Positions 18,566 through 27,361 of a DNA stretch of 64,000 nt are shown here, in pieces (the stretch's first letter is position 1; every line of letters starts with the position of its first letter). This stretch comes from Halorussus limi (lineage in GTDB: Archaea; Halobacteriota; Halobacteria; Halobacteriales; Haladaptataceae). Below the pieces are notes generated by a model. The model did no database searches. It was given only the letters and a program-made list of their open reading frames with translations, and was not told where the DNA came from. The position numbers and the translations under genes were made by a program. Where the stretch lies: the NCBI RefSeq assembly GCF_023238205.1, contig NZ_CP096659.1:1116001-1180000 (forward strand). Reading direction: 5' to 3'.

Positions 18566-20764
18566 GTGGCAGAGACGAACGGGTACATGCGCTTTTTCCC
18601 CTACGAAGAGCCGTACGACAACCAGCGGGAGGCGATGGACCGAATCTACAACGCCTTCTCCCGCGGGCAGGACGTGCTGTTCGAGGGGGCCTGCGGGACC
18701 GGCAAGACGCTGTCGTCGCTCGTGCCCGCACTGGAGTACGCCCGCGAAGAGGACAAGACGGTGGTCATCACGACCAACGTCCACCAGCAAATGCGCCAGT
18801 TCGTGGCGGACGCGCGGGCGATTACGGCCGAGGAGCCGATTCGCGCCGTCGTCTTCCGGGGGAAGGGGTCGATGTGTCACATCGACGTGGGCTTCGAGGA
18901 GTGTCAGGTCCTCCGGGACAACACCTACGAGGTCGTAGACGCCGAGAGCGACCTCGCTGAGTTAGAGCAGCGACAGGAGGAACTGCTCGAAGCGAGCCAA
19001 GACGGCGACGAGCGCGCCGCCGAGGCCCGGAGCGCGGTCATGGACGAGTTAGAGCAGGTCCAAGAGCGCGTCGAGGGCTTGGAGGAGCAGAACACCTGCG
19101 AGTACTACTACAACAACCTCGTGGGCGACAACGACGAGTTCTACTCGTGGCTCTACGACGACGTGCGGACGCCCGACGACATCTACGAGTTCGCCGAGGA
19201 GCAGACGCTCTGTGGCTACGAACTCCTGAAGGACGGGATGGAGGGCGTGGACTTGGTGGTCTGTAACTACCACCACCTGCTCGACCCGATGATACGCGAG
19301 CAGTTCTTCCGGTGGCTAGACAGAGACCCCGAGGACGTCATCACCATCTTCGACGAGGCCCACAACGTCGAGGACACCGCTCGCGAACACGCGACCCGGA
19401 CGCTGACCGAGAACACCCTCGACTCGGCGCTCGACGAGTTGCAGGACTCCGACGACGCCCGGAGCGAACCAGCCTACAACGTCGTCTCGGCGTTCCGGGC
19501 GGCGCTCGAAGAGACCTACGAGGACGCGTTCGGGTTCGGGGACCGCGAGCAGGTCGGCGACGACTGGGAGGACGTGTCCATCACCAACGAGAGCAAGCGC
19601 GACGACCTGACGCTCAACTTCCTCCAGCAGTACACCGGGAAGGGAATCGATACGGAACTCCAACTCGCGGTCCACCTCGGCCGGGAACTCGACGAGGAGT
19701 ACGAGGAGGCCTACAAGAACGGCGAGTCCACGACGCGACAGGAGTGTCAGACGCTCCAAGCCGCGACGTTCATCCAGTCGTTCATGGACGAGAGCGCGGA
19801 GTTGGGCCAGTACCCCGTGGTCTCGGTCCGGCGCGACGAGGCGACCGAGGAGGTGTACGGCCGGGCGGAACTCTACACCTGCATCCCGCGGGAGGTCACG
19901 GAAGACCTGTTCGGCGAGGTGTACGCCACGGTGCTGATGAGCGCGACCCTCCGGCCGTTCGACGTGAGCGCGGCCGTGCTTGGACTGGACGACCCCGTGG
20001 AAATCGCCTACGGGTTGCAGTTCCCCGAGGAGAACCGCCGGACGTTCGCGGTGGAGACGCCCGCGCTCTTCTCCAGCGAGCGCGACGACCCCGACACGCA
20101 GGAGGCCATCGCGGGCGTCCTCCGCGATTCGGTGGAGTTCACCGCGGGCAACACTCTGCTCTTCTTCCCGAGTTACGCCGAGGCCGAACGCTACTACGAC
20201 CGCCTCTCGCGGGAGTTCGGCGGTGGCGAAACCTCGGAGACGACGCTCTACATGGACGAACCCGGCACTTCGGTCGAGGACCTCCGCCAGCGGTTCGTCG
20301 CCGACGACGACGCCGCGCTGTTCACCTCGCTGTGGGGGACGCTCGCCGAGGGTGTCAGTTTCGACGGCGACGAGGCCCGGACGGTGGTCGTGGTCGGCGT
20401 TCCCTACCCGCACCTGAACGACCGGATGGAGGCGGTCCAAGAAGCGTACGACCGGACGTTCGCCGACCGCTCGGGCCGGGACTCGGGGTGGGAGTACGCC
20501 GTCGAGATTCCGACGATTCGGAAGACTCGGCAGGCGCTCGGCCGGGTGATTCGGTCGCCCGACGACTTCGGCGTCCGCGTGCTGGTGGACAAGCGCTACA
20601 CCGAGGCCGGTCGCCGGGAGATGGGCAAGTACAGCGTCCGCGAGACGTTCCCGCCCGAGGAGCGCGCCGAGATGCTGGACGTGCAGGCCGAGAAGTTGAA
20701 GTTCGCGATGCTGAACTTCTACAGCGACAAGCAGGCGTGGACCGGCGACCCGCCGACGCCGTGA
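18566..20764 (+). CDS. XPD/Rad3-family ATP-dependent DNA helicase
   Basis: This 732-aa superfamily 2 helicase unwinds DNA 5' to 3' and is the archaeal relative of the TFIIH repair helicase. Walker A is GACGTGKT (near residue 45) and the DEAH box is FDEAHN (near 258). Four cysteines between motifs I and II (SMCHI, EECQV, NTCEYY, TLCGYE) are placed to hold the 4Fe-4S cluster needed for unwinding. Motif VI-like QALGRVIRSPDD lies near 655. A Glu/Gln-rich coiled region (about 125-175) is inserted between the second and third Cys. GTG 18566 is supported by the TATA box. It probably acts in nucleotide excision repair. Confidence 0.93.
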   Translation: MAETNGYMRFFPYEEPYDNQREAMDRIYNAFSRGQDVLFEGACGTGKTLSSLVPALEYAREEDKTVVITTNVHQQMRQFVADARAITAEEPIRAVVFRGKGSMCHIDVGFEECQVLRDNTYEVVDAESDLAELEQRQEELLEASQDGDERAAEARSAVMDELEQVQERVEGLEEQNTCEYYYNNLVGDNDEFYSWLYDDVRTPDDIYEFAEEQTLCGYELLKDGMEGVDLVVCNYHHLLDPMIREQFFRWLDRDPEDVITIFDEAHNVEDTAREHATRTLTENTLDSALDELQDSDDARSEPAYNVVSAFRAALEETYEDAFGFGDREQVGDDWEDVSITNESKRDDLTLNFLQQYTGKGIDTELQLAVHLGRELDEEYEEAYKNGESTTRQECQTLQAATFIQSFMDESAELGQYPVVSVRRDEATEEVYGRAELYTCIPREVTEDLFGEVYATVLMSATLRPFDVSAAVLGLDDPVEIAYGLQFPEENRRTFAVETPALFSSERDDPDTQEAIAGVLRDSVEFTAGNTLLFFPSYAEAERYYDRLSREFGGGETSETTLYMDEPGTSVEDLRQRFVADDDAALFTSLWGTLAEGVSFDGDEARTVVVVGVPYPHLNDRMEAVQEAYDRTFADRSGRDSGWEYAVEIPTIRKTRQALGRVIRSPDDFGVRVLVDKRYTEAGRREMGKYSVRETFPPEERAEMLDVQAEKLKFAMLNFYSDKQAWTGDPPTP

Positions 20765-20857
20765 AACGCGGTATTCACGACGCGAGAACCCCACGACGAC
20801 GGCGGTGCGGAAGGCGACGAGAGCGACGACGGCGACGAAGGGGCGGCGACCGCTGAT

Positions 20858-21373
20858 TCAGGCAGGCAGCGAGAACGCGGCGACTTCCTCCTCGTAGGTC
20901 GCGTCCCAGAGCGCGAGTCGGTTCACGGTCCACGTCACCGATTCGACGTCGCGTTCGGCGAGTCGGCGGGCCGCCTGCTCGGACGCCACACCGCCGCCCC
21001 GCGCGAGCGTGACGTGCGGAACGTAATCGTCGCCCTCGAACTCCTCGACGGCCGAGAACTCGTCGAGCAGACGGTCGTGGACCCGACGGAGGCCCGGACT
21101 CTCGACGGCGAGGTAGACCACCGGTCCCTCGCCGAGCGGCGGGTGCTCGAAGCAGTCGATGCCGGTGACGCGGGCCTCGAATGCCGGTGCGCCCGCCAGC
21201 GCCGTCCGGACCTGCTCGCGCAGGCGCGCGACTCCACCCGGCGGCGCGTCGCCGAGACGCTTGCAGAGGAGGGTGTGGCGCTCCCGGATGGTGTCGAAGT
21301 CGAGCAGGGCGGGCCGGAGGTCCTCGGCGAGCCGCTCGACTTCGCCGGGAACCGGGACGTTGAGGCTGTACAC
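20858..21373 (-). CDS. 2'-5' RNA ligase/cyclic phosphodiesterase-like protein
   Basis: This 171-aa protein of the 2H phosphoesterase superfamily carries the two H-x-T/S-hydrophobic motifs: RHTLLCKRL (near residue 36) and PHVTLARGG (near 125). Family members act on 2'-5' phosphodiester or 2',3'-cyclic phosphate ends of RNA. I place the start at GTG 21373, giving the N-terminus VYSLNVPVPGEV that fits haloarchaeal homologues; the open frame runs 29 codons further upstream, but that part overlaps the promoter zone shared with the divergent kinase gene. Confidence 0.82.
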   Translation of the reverse strand: MYSLNVPVPGEVERLAEDLRPALLDFDTIRERHTLLCKRLGDAPPGGVARLREQVRTALAGAPAFEARVTGIDCFEHPPLGEGPVVYLAVESPGLRRVHDRLLDEFSAVEEFEGDDYVPHVTLARGGGVASEQAARRLAERDVESVTWTVNRLALWDATYEEEVAAFSLPA

Positions 21374-21474
21374 GCCCGGAACGTGGAGGAGCGCGCACAA
21401 GAGAATGGCGGTCGTCGGACCGACGGCGGTTCGGAGACCAGATTTATTGTATTTCGCCACCTTAAGTGGGAGGA

Positions 21475-23031
21475 ATGGAGATACCCGGGGAGGCCGTGCG
21501 CGTACTCTACGTCGCCGACAGACAGCGGACCGGTGACTTCGCCGAGTACCTCGGAAGAGAGGACGCCGTCACCGTGGCGCGCGCGGACGACGCGGCGGCC
21601 GGCCTCGACCGCTTGGAATCGGAGACGTTCGGCTGTGTCGTCGGCGACGCGAACGGCGGACTCGACCTGCTCGACGCCGTGCGAGAGCGGTGGCCCGACA
21701 TCCCGTACGTGTTCGTCGCGGGCGAAGGGGACGACGACGCCAGCGAGGCGCTCGCGCGCGGCGCGACCGACTACCTCGAACGACGGGCCGACCGCGACCA
21801 GTCGGCCCTGCTGGTCGTCCGGGTCGAAAACGCCGTGGTGCGCCGGGCCGCCAGCGGTCCGGACGGGTCGCTCGTCACCCGAGAGACGGCCGACGACTAC
21901 GCCCGCATCGCGACCGAACTCCGCGAGAACGAGACCTACCTGCGGAAACTCTACCGGACGGCGTCGAACACCGAACTCTCATACGAACAGAAGCGTCGCC
22001 GACTCCTCGAACTCGGCCGAGAGCGCCTCGACGTGGACGTGGGGTTCGTCTCGCAGGTGGAAGGCGACACGTTCGAAATCGTGGACGCGGTCGGGTCCCA
22101 CGAACTGCTCCAACCCGGCGAGACCGCGCCGCTGGGCGAGACCTACTGCCGGAAGACGGTCGAGGGCGAGGGACTGCTGAGCGTCGAGGACGCCGAGTCG
22201 GAAGGCTGGTCCGACGACCCCGCCTACGAGACGTACGGTCTCGGCTGTTACGTCGGTGCGAAGATATTCGTAAACGGCGACCTCTACGGCACGCTCTGTT
22301 TCGCCGACCGGGACCCCCGCGACAGGGCGTTCTCCGAGAACGAGAAGATATACGTCGAACTCATCTCCCAGTGGTTGGGCTACGAGTACGAGCAGATGGC
22401 CGACGAGAACGCGCTCCGCGAGCAGAACCGCCGCCTCGACGAGTTCGCCAGCGTGGTCAGCCACGACTTGCGCAATCCGCTGAACGTCGCCAGAATCTAC
22501 CTCGAGATGGCCCGAGAGAGCGGTTGCGAGGAGGACTTCGAGCAGGTCGAGGACGCCCACGACCGGATGGAGCAGTTGATTCAGAACCTGCTCACGCTGG
22601 CCCGACAGGGCGACGCGCTACACGACGTGACCGACCACGACCTGTCGGCAGTTACGGCCGAGGCGTGGCAGAGCGTCGAGGCCGACGCCGCCGTCTGTCG
22701 AGCGGAGGACGACGTGACCGTCGAGGCCGACCGCGAGCGTCTCCAGCAACTGCTGGAGAACCTCTTTCGCAACGCGATAGAACACGGCGGCCAAGCGGTG
22801 ACGGTTCGGGTCGGTGCGCTCGACGGCGGCGACGGGTTCTACGTCGCCGACGACGGCCCGGGCGTCCCCGAGAACCGGCGTGAATCGGTGTTCGAACACG
22901 GCTACTCGACGGACGACGGCGGGACCGGACTGGGACTCGCAATCGTTCGGCGCATCGCGGAGGCCCACGACTGGACCGTCTCGGTCGCCGAGAGCGAGAC
23001 GGGCGGCGCGCGCTTCGAGGTTAGATTCTGA
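21475..23031 (+). CDS. GAF-domain sensor histidine kinase with receiver-like N-terminus
   Basis: This 518-aa protein has a receiver-like domain (1-125), a coiled linker, a GAF domain (about 165-305; PLGETYCRKTVEGEGLL and YVGAKIFVNGDLYGTLCF), a HisKA dimerisation helix with the phosphorylated His in VVSHDLRNPL (near 335), and a HATPase domain with N box NLFRNAIEHG, G1 DDGPGVPE and G2 GGTGLGLAIVRR. There is no transmembrane segment, so it is cytoplasmic. The receiver lacks a well-placed phospho-acceptor Asp context and may be a pseudo-receiver. The GAF layout matches bacterio-opsin-activator-like haloarchaeal sensors; the ligand is unknown. A purine-rich GGGAGG just before ATG 21475 supports this start. 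Confidence 0.9.
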   Translation: MEIPGEAVRVLYVADRQRTGDFAEYLGREDAVTVARADDAAAGLDRLESETFGCVVGDANGGLDLLDAVRERWPDIPYVFVAGEGDDDASEALARGATDYLERRADRDQSALLVVRVENAVVRRAASGPDGSLVTRETADDYARIATELRENETYLRKLYRTASNTELSYEQKRRRLLELGRERLDVDVGFVSQVEGDTFEIVDAVGSHELLQPGETAPLGETYCRKTVEGEGLLSVEDAESEGWSDDPAYETYGLGCYVGAKIFVNGDLYGTLCFADRDPRDRAFSENEKIYVELISQWLGYEYEQMADENALREQNRRLDEFASVVSHDLRNPLNVARIYLEMARESGCEEDFEQVEDAHDRMEQLIQNLLTLARQGDALHDVTDHDLSAVTAEAWQSVEADAAVCRAEDDVTVEADRERLQQLLENLFRNAIEHGGQAVTVRVGALDGGDGFYVADDGPGVPENRRESVFEHGYSTDDGGTGLGLAIVRRIAEAHDWTVSVAESETGGARFEVRF

Positions 23032-23112
23032 CCGGGCGTCGGGTCGCGCGATTCCCTCTCCTGGCGGGCACGTGTCGTATCATTGACTGCAATCTTTGCC
23101 GACCCGATAGAG

Positions 23113-23118
23113 TTTAAG
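23113..23118 (+). promoter_or_regulatory. TATA-like box of the argG transcript
   Basis: TTTAAG is the only good TATA-like box between the kinase gene and argG. Typical spacing puts the transcription start near 23143, about 208 bases before argG and exactly at an ATG that opens the 31-codon ORF. Confidence 0.5.
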
Positions 23119-23143
23119 CCCCTCGCTCTCAATGGATGTGACG

Positions 23144-23239
23144 ATGACAGGGACTCGCGGCCCGGGGTCGCTCGCAGGTACCCCCGAGAGCCGTGAGTCC
23201 GCCCTCGTTCTCGCGCGACGACGACCGGGGTCCTTTTAG
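23144..23239 (+). CDS. putative Arg-rich leader ORF upstream of argG (31 aa)
   Basis: A 31-codon frame runs from ATG 23144 to TAG 23237-23239. The peptide contains five Arg, three of them consecutive (CGA CGA CGA) at residues 25-27 close to the stop. The ATG lies where a leaderless transcript from the 23113 TATA box should begin. The stop codon is inside a hairpin. Placement directly upstream of the arginine synthesis genes suggests an arginine-sensing leader peptide. No homologue is known to me, and Arg-rich frames arise by chance in GC-rich DNA, so this stays a hypothesis. An in-frame ATG at 23132 would add four residues. Confidence 0.35.
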   Translation: MTGTRGPGSLAGTPESRESALVLARRRPGSF

Positions 23240-23244
23240 ACCCC
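23227..23244 (+). promoter_or_regulatory. hairpin covering the stop of the leader ORF
   Basis: GGGGTC (23227-23232) pairs perfectly with GACCCC (23239-23244) around the loop CTTTTA. The leader ORF stop codon spans the loop and the 3' arm. It could act as an attenuator or mRNA-stability element for argG; a ribosome stalled at the Arg codons just upstream (23216-23224) would affect its folding. Confidence 0.4.
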
Positions 23245-23351
23245 ACCTTATCCTCATCCCCTGACTCCGCTGGTTTCGTCCCGTTCGACGTCACCCGTAT
23301 CGTCCGCGAACTATCCACTGACACGACACCCGACAACACACCACACCCAAC

Positions 23352-24611
23352 ATGACAGAACAATCGAAAGTCGCGCTCGCCTTCTCGGGCGGACTCGACA
23401 CCACCGTCTGCGTCCCGCTGCTCGAAGAGGAGTACGAACACGACGAAGTAATCGGCGTCACGGTAGACGTCGGCCAACCCGCCGAGGAGTTCGACGAGGC
23501 CGAAGAGACCGCGGAAGCGCTCGACCTCGAACACTACGTCGTGGACGCGAAGGACGCGTTCGCCGACCAGTGTCTCGACGCCGTGAAGGCCAACGCGACG
23601 TATCAGGGCTACCCGCTGGGCACCGCGCTCGCGCGCCCCGTCATCGCCGAGGCCATCCTCGAAGTCGCCGAGGAGAACGACTGCGACGCCATCGCTCACG
23701 GCTGTACCGGCAAGGGCAACGACCAACTTCGCTTCGAGGCGGTCTGGCGCGAGTCGGATTTGGAGGTCATCGCGCCCGTCCGCGAACTCGGCCTGACCCG
23801 CGAGTGGGAGATGGAGTACGCCGACGAGAAGGACCTGCCCGTCGAGGGCGGCAACGAGGGCGACTGGAGCATCGACACCAACCTCTGGAGTCGCTCGGCC
23901 GAGGGCGCGGACCTCGAAGACCCCGGCTACGTTCCGCCGGAGGACATCTACGAGTGGACCGACACGCCCGGTCAGAAGAACGTCGAGACCGTCGAAATCA
24001 CCTTCGAAGAGGGCAAGCCGGTCGCCGTCGACGGCGAGGAGATGCCCGCAGTTCAACTCATCGAGTACCTCAACGACCTCGCCGGGAGCCACGGCGTCGG
24101 CCGCACCGACATGATGGAAGACCGCATGCTCGGCCTGAAGGTCCGCGAGAACTACGAGCATCCCGCCGCGACGACCCTGCTCAACGCCCACGAGGCGCTC
24201 GAAGGACTCGTCCTCACCGAGGAGGAGCGCGCCTTCAAGAAGCAGGTCGACCAGCAGTGGGCAGAGAAAGCCTACGAGGGCCTGCTGTCCGCGCCGCTCG
24301 TGGACGCCCTCGACGGATTCGTGGACACCACCCAGGAGAAGGTCACGGGCACCGTCACCGTGAAGTTCGAGGGCGGACAGGCCCGCCCGGTCGGCCGCGA
24401 GAGCGACTACGCGGTCTACTCCGAGTCGGCCGCCTCGTTCAACACCGAGTCGGTGGACGGCATCGCCCAGAGCGACGCGACCGGCGTGGCGAAGTACCAC
24501 GGCTTCCAGTCCAGACTCGCAAACGAGGTCGCCGCGAACGCCGAGGCCAAGAAGGCCGAACTGCTGACCGACGGTTCCGGCGATGGGACCGAGGAGACGG
24601 AGGAGCAGTAG
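23352..24611 (+). CDS. argG: argininosuccinate synthase
   Basis: This 419-aa enzyme joins citrulline and aspartate with ATP to form argininosuccinate, the penultimate step of arginine synthesis. The N-terminal PP-loop ATP-binding motif is AFSGGLDTTVC (residues 9-19). The family segments YQGYPLGTALARPVIA (near 82-97), HGCTGKGNDQLRFE (near 115-128) and DTNLWSRS (near 176) are all present. Length is normal. It heads the arginine region and is separated by one base from argH, so they are co-transcribed. The upstream region is long (320 bases) and carries the possible leader ORF and hairpin. Confidence 0.97.
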   Translation: MTEQSKVALAFSGGLDTTVCVPLLEEEYEHDEVIGVTVDVGQPAEEFDEAEETAEALDLEHYVVDAKDAFADQCLDAVKANATYQGYPLGTALARPVIAEAILEVAEENDCDAIAHGCTGKGNDQLRFEAVWRESDLEVIAPVRELGLTREWEMEYADEKDLPVEGGNEGDWSIDTNLWSRSAEGADLEDPGYVPPEDIYEWTDTPGQKNVETVEITFEEGKPVAVDGEEMPAVQLIEYLNDLAGSHGVGRTDMMEDRMLGLKVRENYEHPAATTLLNAHEALEGLVLTEEERAFKKQVDQQWAEKAYEGLLSAPLVDALDGFVDTTQEKVTGTVTVKFEGGQARPVGRESDYAVYSESAASFNTESVDGIAQSDATGVAKYHGFQSRLANEVAANAEAKKAELLTDGSGDGTEETEEQ

Positions 24612-24612
24612 A

Positions 24613-26145
24613 ATGACCGAGGAGAGCGGCTCCGCGGGTAGCGAGGAACGTCGTTCCTCCAACGACGCGTCCGACGTGGTGCGCCGCGACCGCTTCAGCG
24701 GCGGCCCCGCCCGCGGGTTCCTCTCCTCGATGGCCGACGACGAGCGCATCTTCGCGGCCGACCTCGCGGTGGACCGCGCCCACGTCGTGATGCTGGCCGA
24801 GCAAGGCGTGGTGAGCGAGGACGAGGCCACCGCAATCCTCTCGGCGCTCGACGAGGTCGAGTCGGCGGGATTCGACGCGCTCCCCGACGGCGAGGACGTT
24901 CACGCCGCCATCGAAACGGCCGTCGTCGGCCGCGCGGGCGACGTCGGCGGGAAGATGCACACCGCCCGGTCGCGCAACGACGAGGTGGCGACCTGTATCC
25001 GCTACCGCCTGCGCGAGGACGTGCTGGACGCCGTCGAGGCGACGCTCGGCCTCCGGAAGTCGCTGGCGGAAGTCGCCGAGGGGCACGCCGAGACCGTGAT
25101 GCCCGGCTACACCCACCTCCAGCCCGCACAGCCGACCACCGTCGGCCACTACCTGCTCTCCTACGAGCAGGCGGTCGCGCGCGACACGGCGCGCCTGTTC
25201 GACGCCTACGCTCGCGTGAACCGCTCGCCGCTCGGTTCCGCCGCGTTCGCGGGCACGCCCTTCGACGTGGACCGCGAGCGCACCGCCGAGTTGCTCGGCT
25301 TCGACGAACTGGTCGCCAACTCGATGGACGCGGTCTCGACCCGCGACTTCCTCGTGGAGGTCGTCGCCGCGCTCGCGAATCTGGCGACCACGGTGTCGGG
25401 CCTCGCCGAGGACCTCGTGGTGTTCTCGAACAAGGGCCTCGTAGAACTGTCCGACGACTACTCCTCGACCTCCTCCATCATGCCCCAGAAGAAGAACCCC
25501 GACACGCTCGAACTCGTGCGGGCGACCGCGGGGGACGCCGCGGCGGGGCTGAACGGCCTGCTCACGACGCTGAAGGGCCTGCCCCGCGCGTACAACCGCG
25601 ACCTCCAGAACGCCACGCCCCACGCGTGGGAGACCGTCGACGCCGTTTCGGAGGCGGTCGCGGTCGCCGCCGGGGCCGCGGCGACCGCGGAGTGGGACGA
25701 GGCGGCGCTGGCCGAGGCGGCCGGTGAGGGCTTCTCGACGGCCACCGGCGTCGCCGACCTCCTGGCGATGGCCGGAGTCCCCTTCCGGAAGGCCCACGAG
25801 ATGGTCGCCGAGAGCAGTGAAAAGGTGTCCAAGAGAAACGAAAATGTTGCTGAAAGCAACGTCAAGGCGTCTTATTTGGACGCGCTCGACGCCGCGGCCG
25901 AGGAGATTCTGGACGACTCGCTGGCGGCCTACGTCGAACGCGAGGCGGTCGAGGCCGCGCTCGACCCCGCCGAGAGCGTCGCGTCGCGCGACTCGACCGG
26001 CGGTCCCGCGCCCGAGTCGGTCGCCGCGGGCCTGACAGCGGCCGAGGAGACCGTCGCGGCCGACGAGGCGGCGCTGGCCGACGCCCGCGAGTCGCTGACG
26101 GCCGCCGACGAGAGACTCCGCACGGAGGTGAGCCGATATGCCTGA
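24613..26145 (+). CDS. argH: argininosuccinate lyase
   Basis: This 510-aa member of the fumarase/aspartase superfamily splits argininosuccinate into arginine and fumarate, the last step of the pathway. Hallmarks are DVGGKMHTARSRNDEVAT (near 115), PGYTHLQPAQPTTVGHYLL (near 163) and the catalytic-loop signature SSIMPQKKNPDTLEL (near 292-306). It is slightly longer than bacterial ArgH because of acidic insertions, including one near the C-terminus (about residues 455-475). Translation starts at ATG 24613, one base after the argG stop, which suggests coupled translation. Confidence 0.97.
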   Translation: MTEESGSAGSEERRSSNDASDVVRRDRFSGGPARGFLSSMADDERIFAADLAVDRAHVVMLAEQGVVSEDEATAILSALDEVESAGFDALPDGEDVHAAIETAVVGRAGDVGGKMHTARSRNDEVATCIRYRLREDVLDAVEATLGLRKSLAEVAEGHAETVMPGYTHLQPAQPTTVGHYLLSYEQAVARDTARLFDAYARVNRSPLGSAAFAGTPFDVDRERTAELLGFDELVANSMDAVSTRDFLVEVVAALANLATTVSGLAEDLVVFSNKGLVELSDDYSSTSSIMPQKKNPDTLELVRATAGDAAAGLNGLLTTLKGLPRAYNRDLQNATPHAWETVDAVSEAVAVAAGAAATAEWDEAALAEAAGEGFSTATGVADLLAMAGVPFRKAHEMVAESSEKVSKRNENVAESNVKASYLDALDAAAEEILDDSLAAYVEREAVEAALDPAESVASRDSTGGPAPESVAAGLTAAEETVAADEAALADARESLTAADERLRTEVSRYA

Positions 26146-26171
26146 GCCACGGCCGGTCCCGTCCGGAACCA

Positions 26172-26177
26172 CATTTA
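26172..26177 (+). promoter_or_regulatory. TATA-like box upstream of lysW (distal)
   Basis: CATTTATAAAC contains a strong TATA-like core at about 26172-26177. Its transcription start would fall near 26200, within the palindrome at 26193-26207. Confidence 0.45.
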
Positions 26178-26192
26178 TAAACTACCGAAGTC

Positions 26193-26207
26193 CGAAATTG
26201 GATTTCG
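26193..26207. promoter_or_regulatory. candidate operator palindrome before lysW
   Basis: CGAAAT-TGG-ATTTCG is a perfect inverted repeat with a three-base centre, 20-odd bases downstream of a strong TATA-like box and about 110 bases before lysW. The geometry suits a dimeric repressor such as an Lrp/AsnC-type or ArgR-like regulator. The identity of the protein is not shown. Confidence 0.4.
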
Positions 26208-26282
26208 TTTGACGCGATATTCGCCCTCTCACGCCCTTAGAGACGACTCTGTGCTATGAAAATATTTTGTCACGTTCGATGG

Positions 26283-26288
26283 TTTTAA
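26283..26288 (+). promoter_or_regulatory. TATA-like box of lysW (proximal)
   Basis: TTTTAA is centred about 31 bases before the lysW ATG at 26317, which predicts a near-leaderless mRNA for the lysW-argXCBDEF operon, independent of argGH. Confidence 0.5.
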
Positions 26289-26316
26289 GTGGTACTGCGG
26301 GATACATTGGAGTGCT

Positions 26317-26481
26317 ATGACCGAATGCGTCGAATGCGGGGCGGACGTGACCCTGCACGACAACGCCGAAGTGGGAGAGATACTCGACTGCACGACCTGC
26401 GGCGCGGAACTGGAACTCGTCGAACGAAACCCGCCAGTCCTCGACCGAGCCCCGGAGCTCGAAGAGGACTGGGGGGAGTAA
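26317..26481 (+). CDS. lysW: amino-group carrier protein LysW
   Basis: This 54-aa acidic carrier holds the glutamate (or alpha-aminoadipate) amino group through an isopeptide bond to its C-terminal Glu during ornithine (or lysine) synthesis. A zinc ribbon is formed by CVECG (residues 4-8) and CTTCG (near 25-29). The C-terminus is the diagnostic EDWGE. The stop is followed one base later by the TTG start of argX, so the carrier and its ligase are made together. In haloarchaea this carrier system serves mainly arginine synthesis, which fits the neighbours here. Confidence 0.95.
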   Translation: MTECVECGADVTLHDNAEVGEILDCTTCGAELELVERNPPVLDRAPELEEDWGE

Positions 26482-26482
26482 G

Positions 26483-27361
26483 TTGCAGGTCGGAATACTC
26501 TACTCCCGGATTCGGAAGGACGAGAAGCTCCTGCTCTCCGAACTCCGCGAGCGCGGCCACGACGTGGTGAAGATAGACGTGCGCGACCTCCAGTTCGGAC
26601 TGGACGAGGCCCCCGAAATCTTCGCGGACCTCGACGTCGTGGTGGACCGGTGTCTCGCCACGAGTCGGAGCCTCTACGCCACCAAGTTCTGCGAGGCGTA
26701 CGGCGTGCCCGTGGTCAACTCCGCGGAGACCGCCCAGACGTGCGCCGACAAGGTTCAGAACAGCCTCGCGCTCGCCGGCGCTGGCGTCCCCACGCCCGCG
26801 ACCGACGTGGCGTTCACCAAGGAGTCGGCGATGGAGAGCATCGAGTCGTTCGGCTACCCCTGCGTCCTCAAGCCCGTGGTCGGGTCGTGGGGTCGCCTGA
26901 TGGCCAAAATCGACTCGCGGAGCGCCGCCGAGGCGATTCTCGAACACAAGGCCACGCTCGGCCACTACGAACACAAGGTGTTCTACGTCCAAGAGTTCGT
27001 GGACAAGCCCGGCCGCGATATTCGCGTCCTCGCGACCGACGGCGACCCCGTCGCCGCGATGGTTCGCTCGTCGGACCACTGGCTCACGAACGCCGCGAAG
27101 GGTGCCGAGACCGAGGCGTTCGAACTCGACGCCGAGGCGAAGAAGCTGGTCCAACAGGCCAGCGACGCGGTCGGCGGCGGCCTGCTGGGCGTGGACCTAA
27201 TGGAGGTCGGTGGAGGGGACGAACCCAACTACACCGTCCACGAGGTCAACCACACGGTCGAGTTCAAGGCGCTGAACGACGCCGCCGACGCGGACGTGCC
27301 GGCCGAAGTGGTCGATTGGCTCGAAACGAAGGCCGCCGCGAAACAGGAGGTGGTCGCCTGA
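26483..27361 (+). CDS. argX: glutamate--LysW ligase ArgX/LysX (ATP-grasp)
   Basis: This 292-aa ATP-grasp ligase attaches glutamate (or alpha-aminoadipate) to LysW and so starts carrier-bound ornithine synthesis. It begins QVGILYSRIRKDEKLL. The ATP-grasp core includes SFGYPCVLKPVVGSWGRLMAKI (near residues 119-140) and the metal-binding GVDLMEV with HEVNHTVEFK (near 238-262). The start is TTG at 26483, one base past the lysW stop; an upstream ATG or GTG would cut into lysW. The Asn in VNHTVEFK is the motif often used to separate ArgX from LysX, and with argF downstream I favour ArgX. Confidence 0.93.
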   Translation: MQVGILYSRIRKDEKLLLSELRERGHDVVKIDVRDLQFGLDEAPEIFADLDVVVDRCLATSRSLYATKFCEAYGVPVVNSAETAQTCADKVQNSLALAGAGVPTPATDVAFTKESAMESIESFGYPCVLKPVVGSWGRLMAKIDSRSAAEAILEHKATLGHYEHKVFYVQEFVDKPGRDIRVLATDGDPVAAMVRSSDHWLTNAAKGAETEAFELDAEAKKLVQQASDAVGGGLLGVDLMEVGGGDEPNYTVHEVNHTVEFKALNDAADADVPAEVVDWLETKAAAKQEVVA

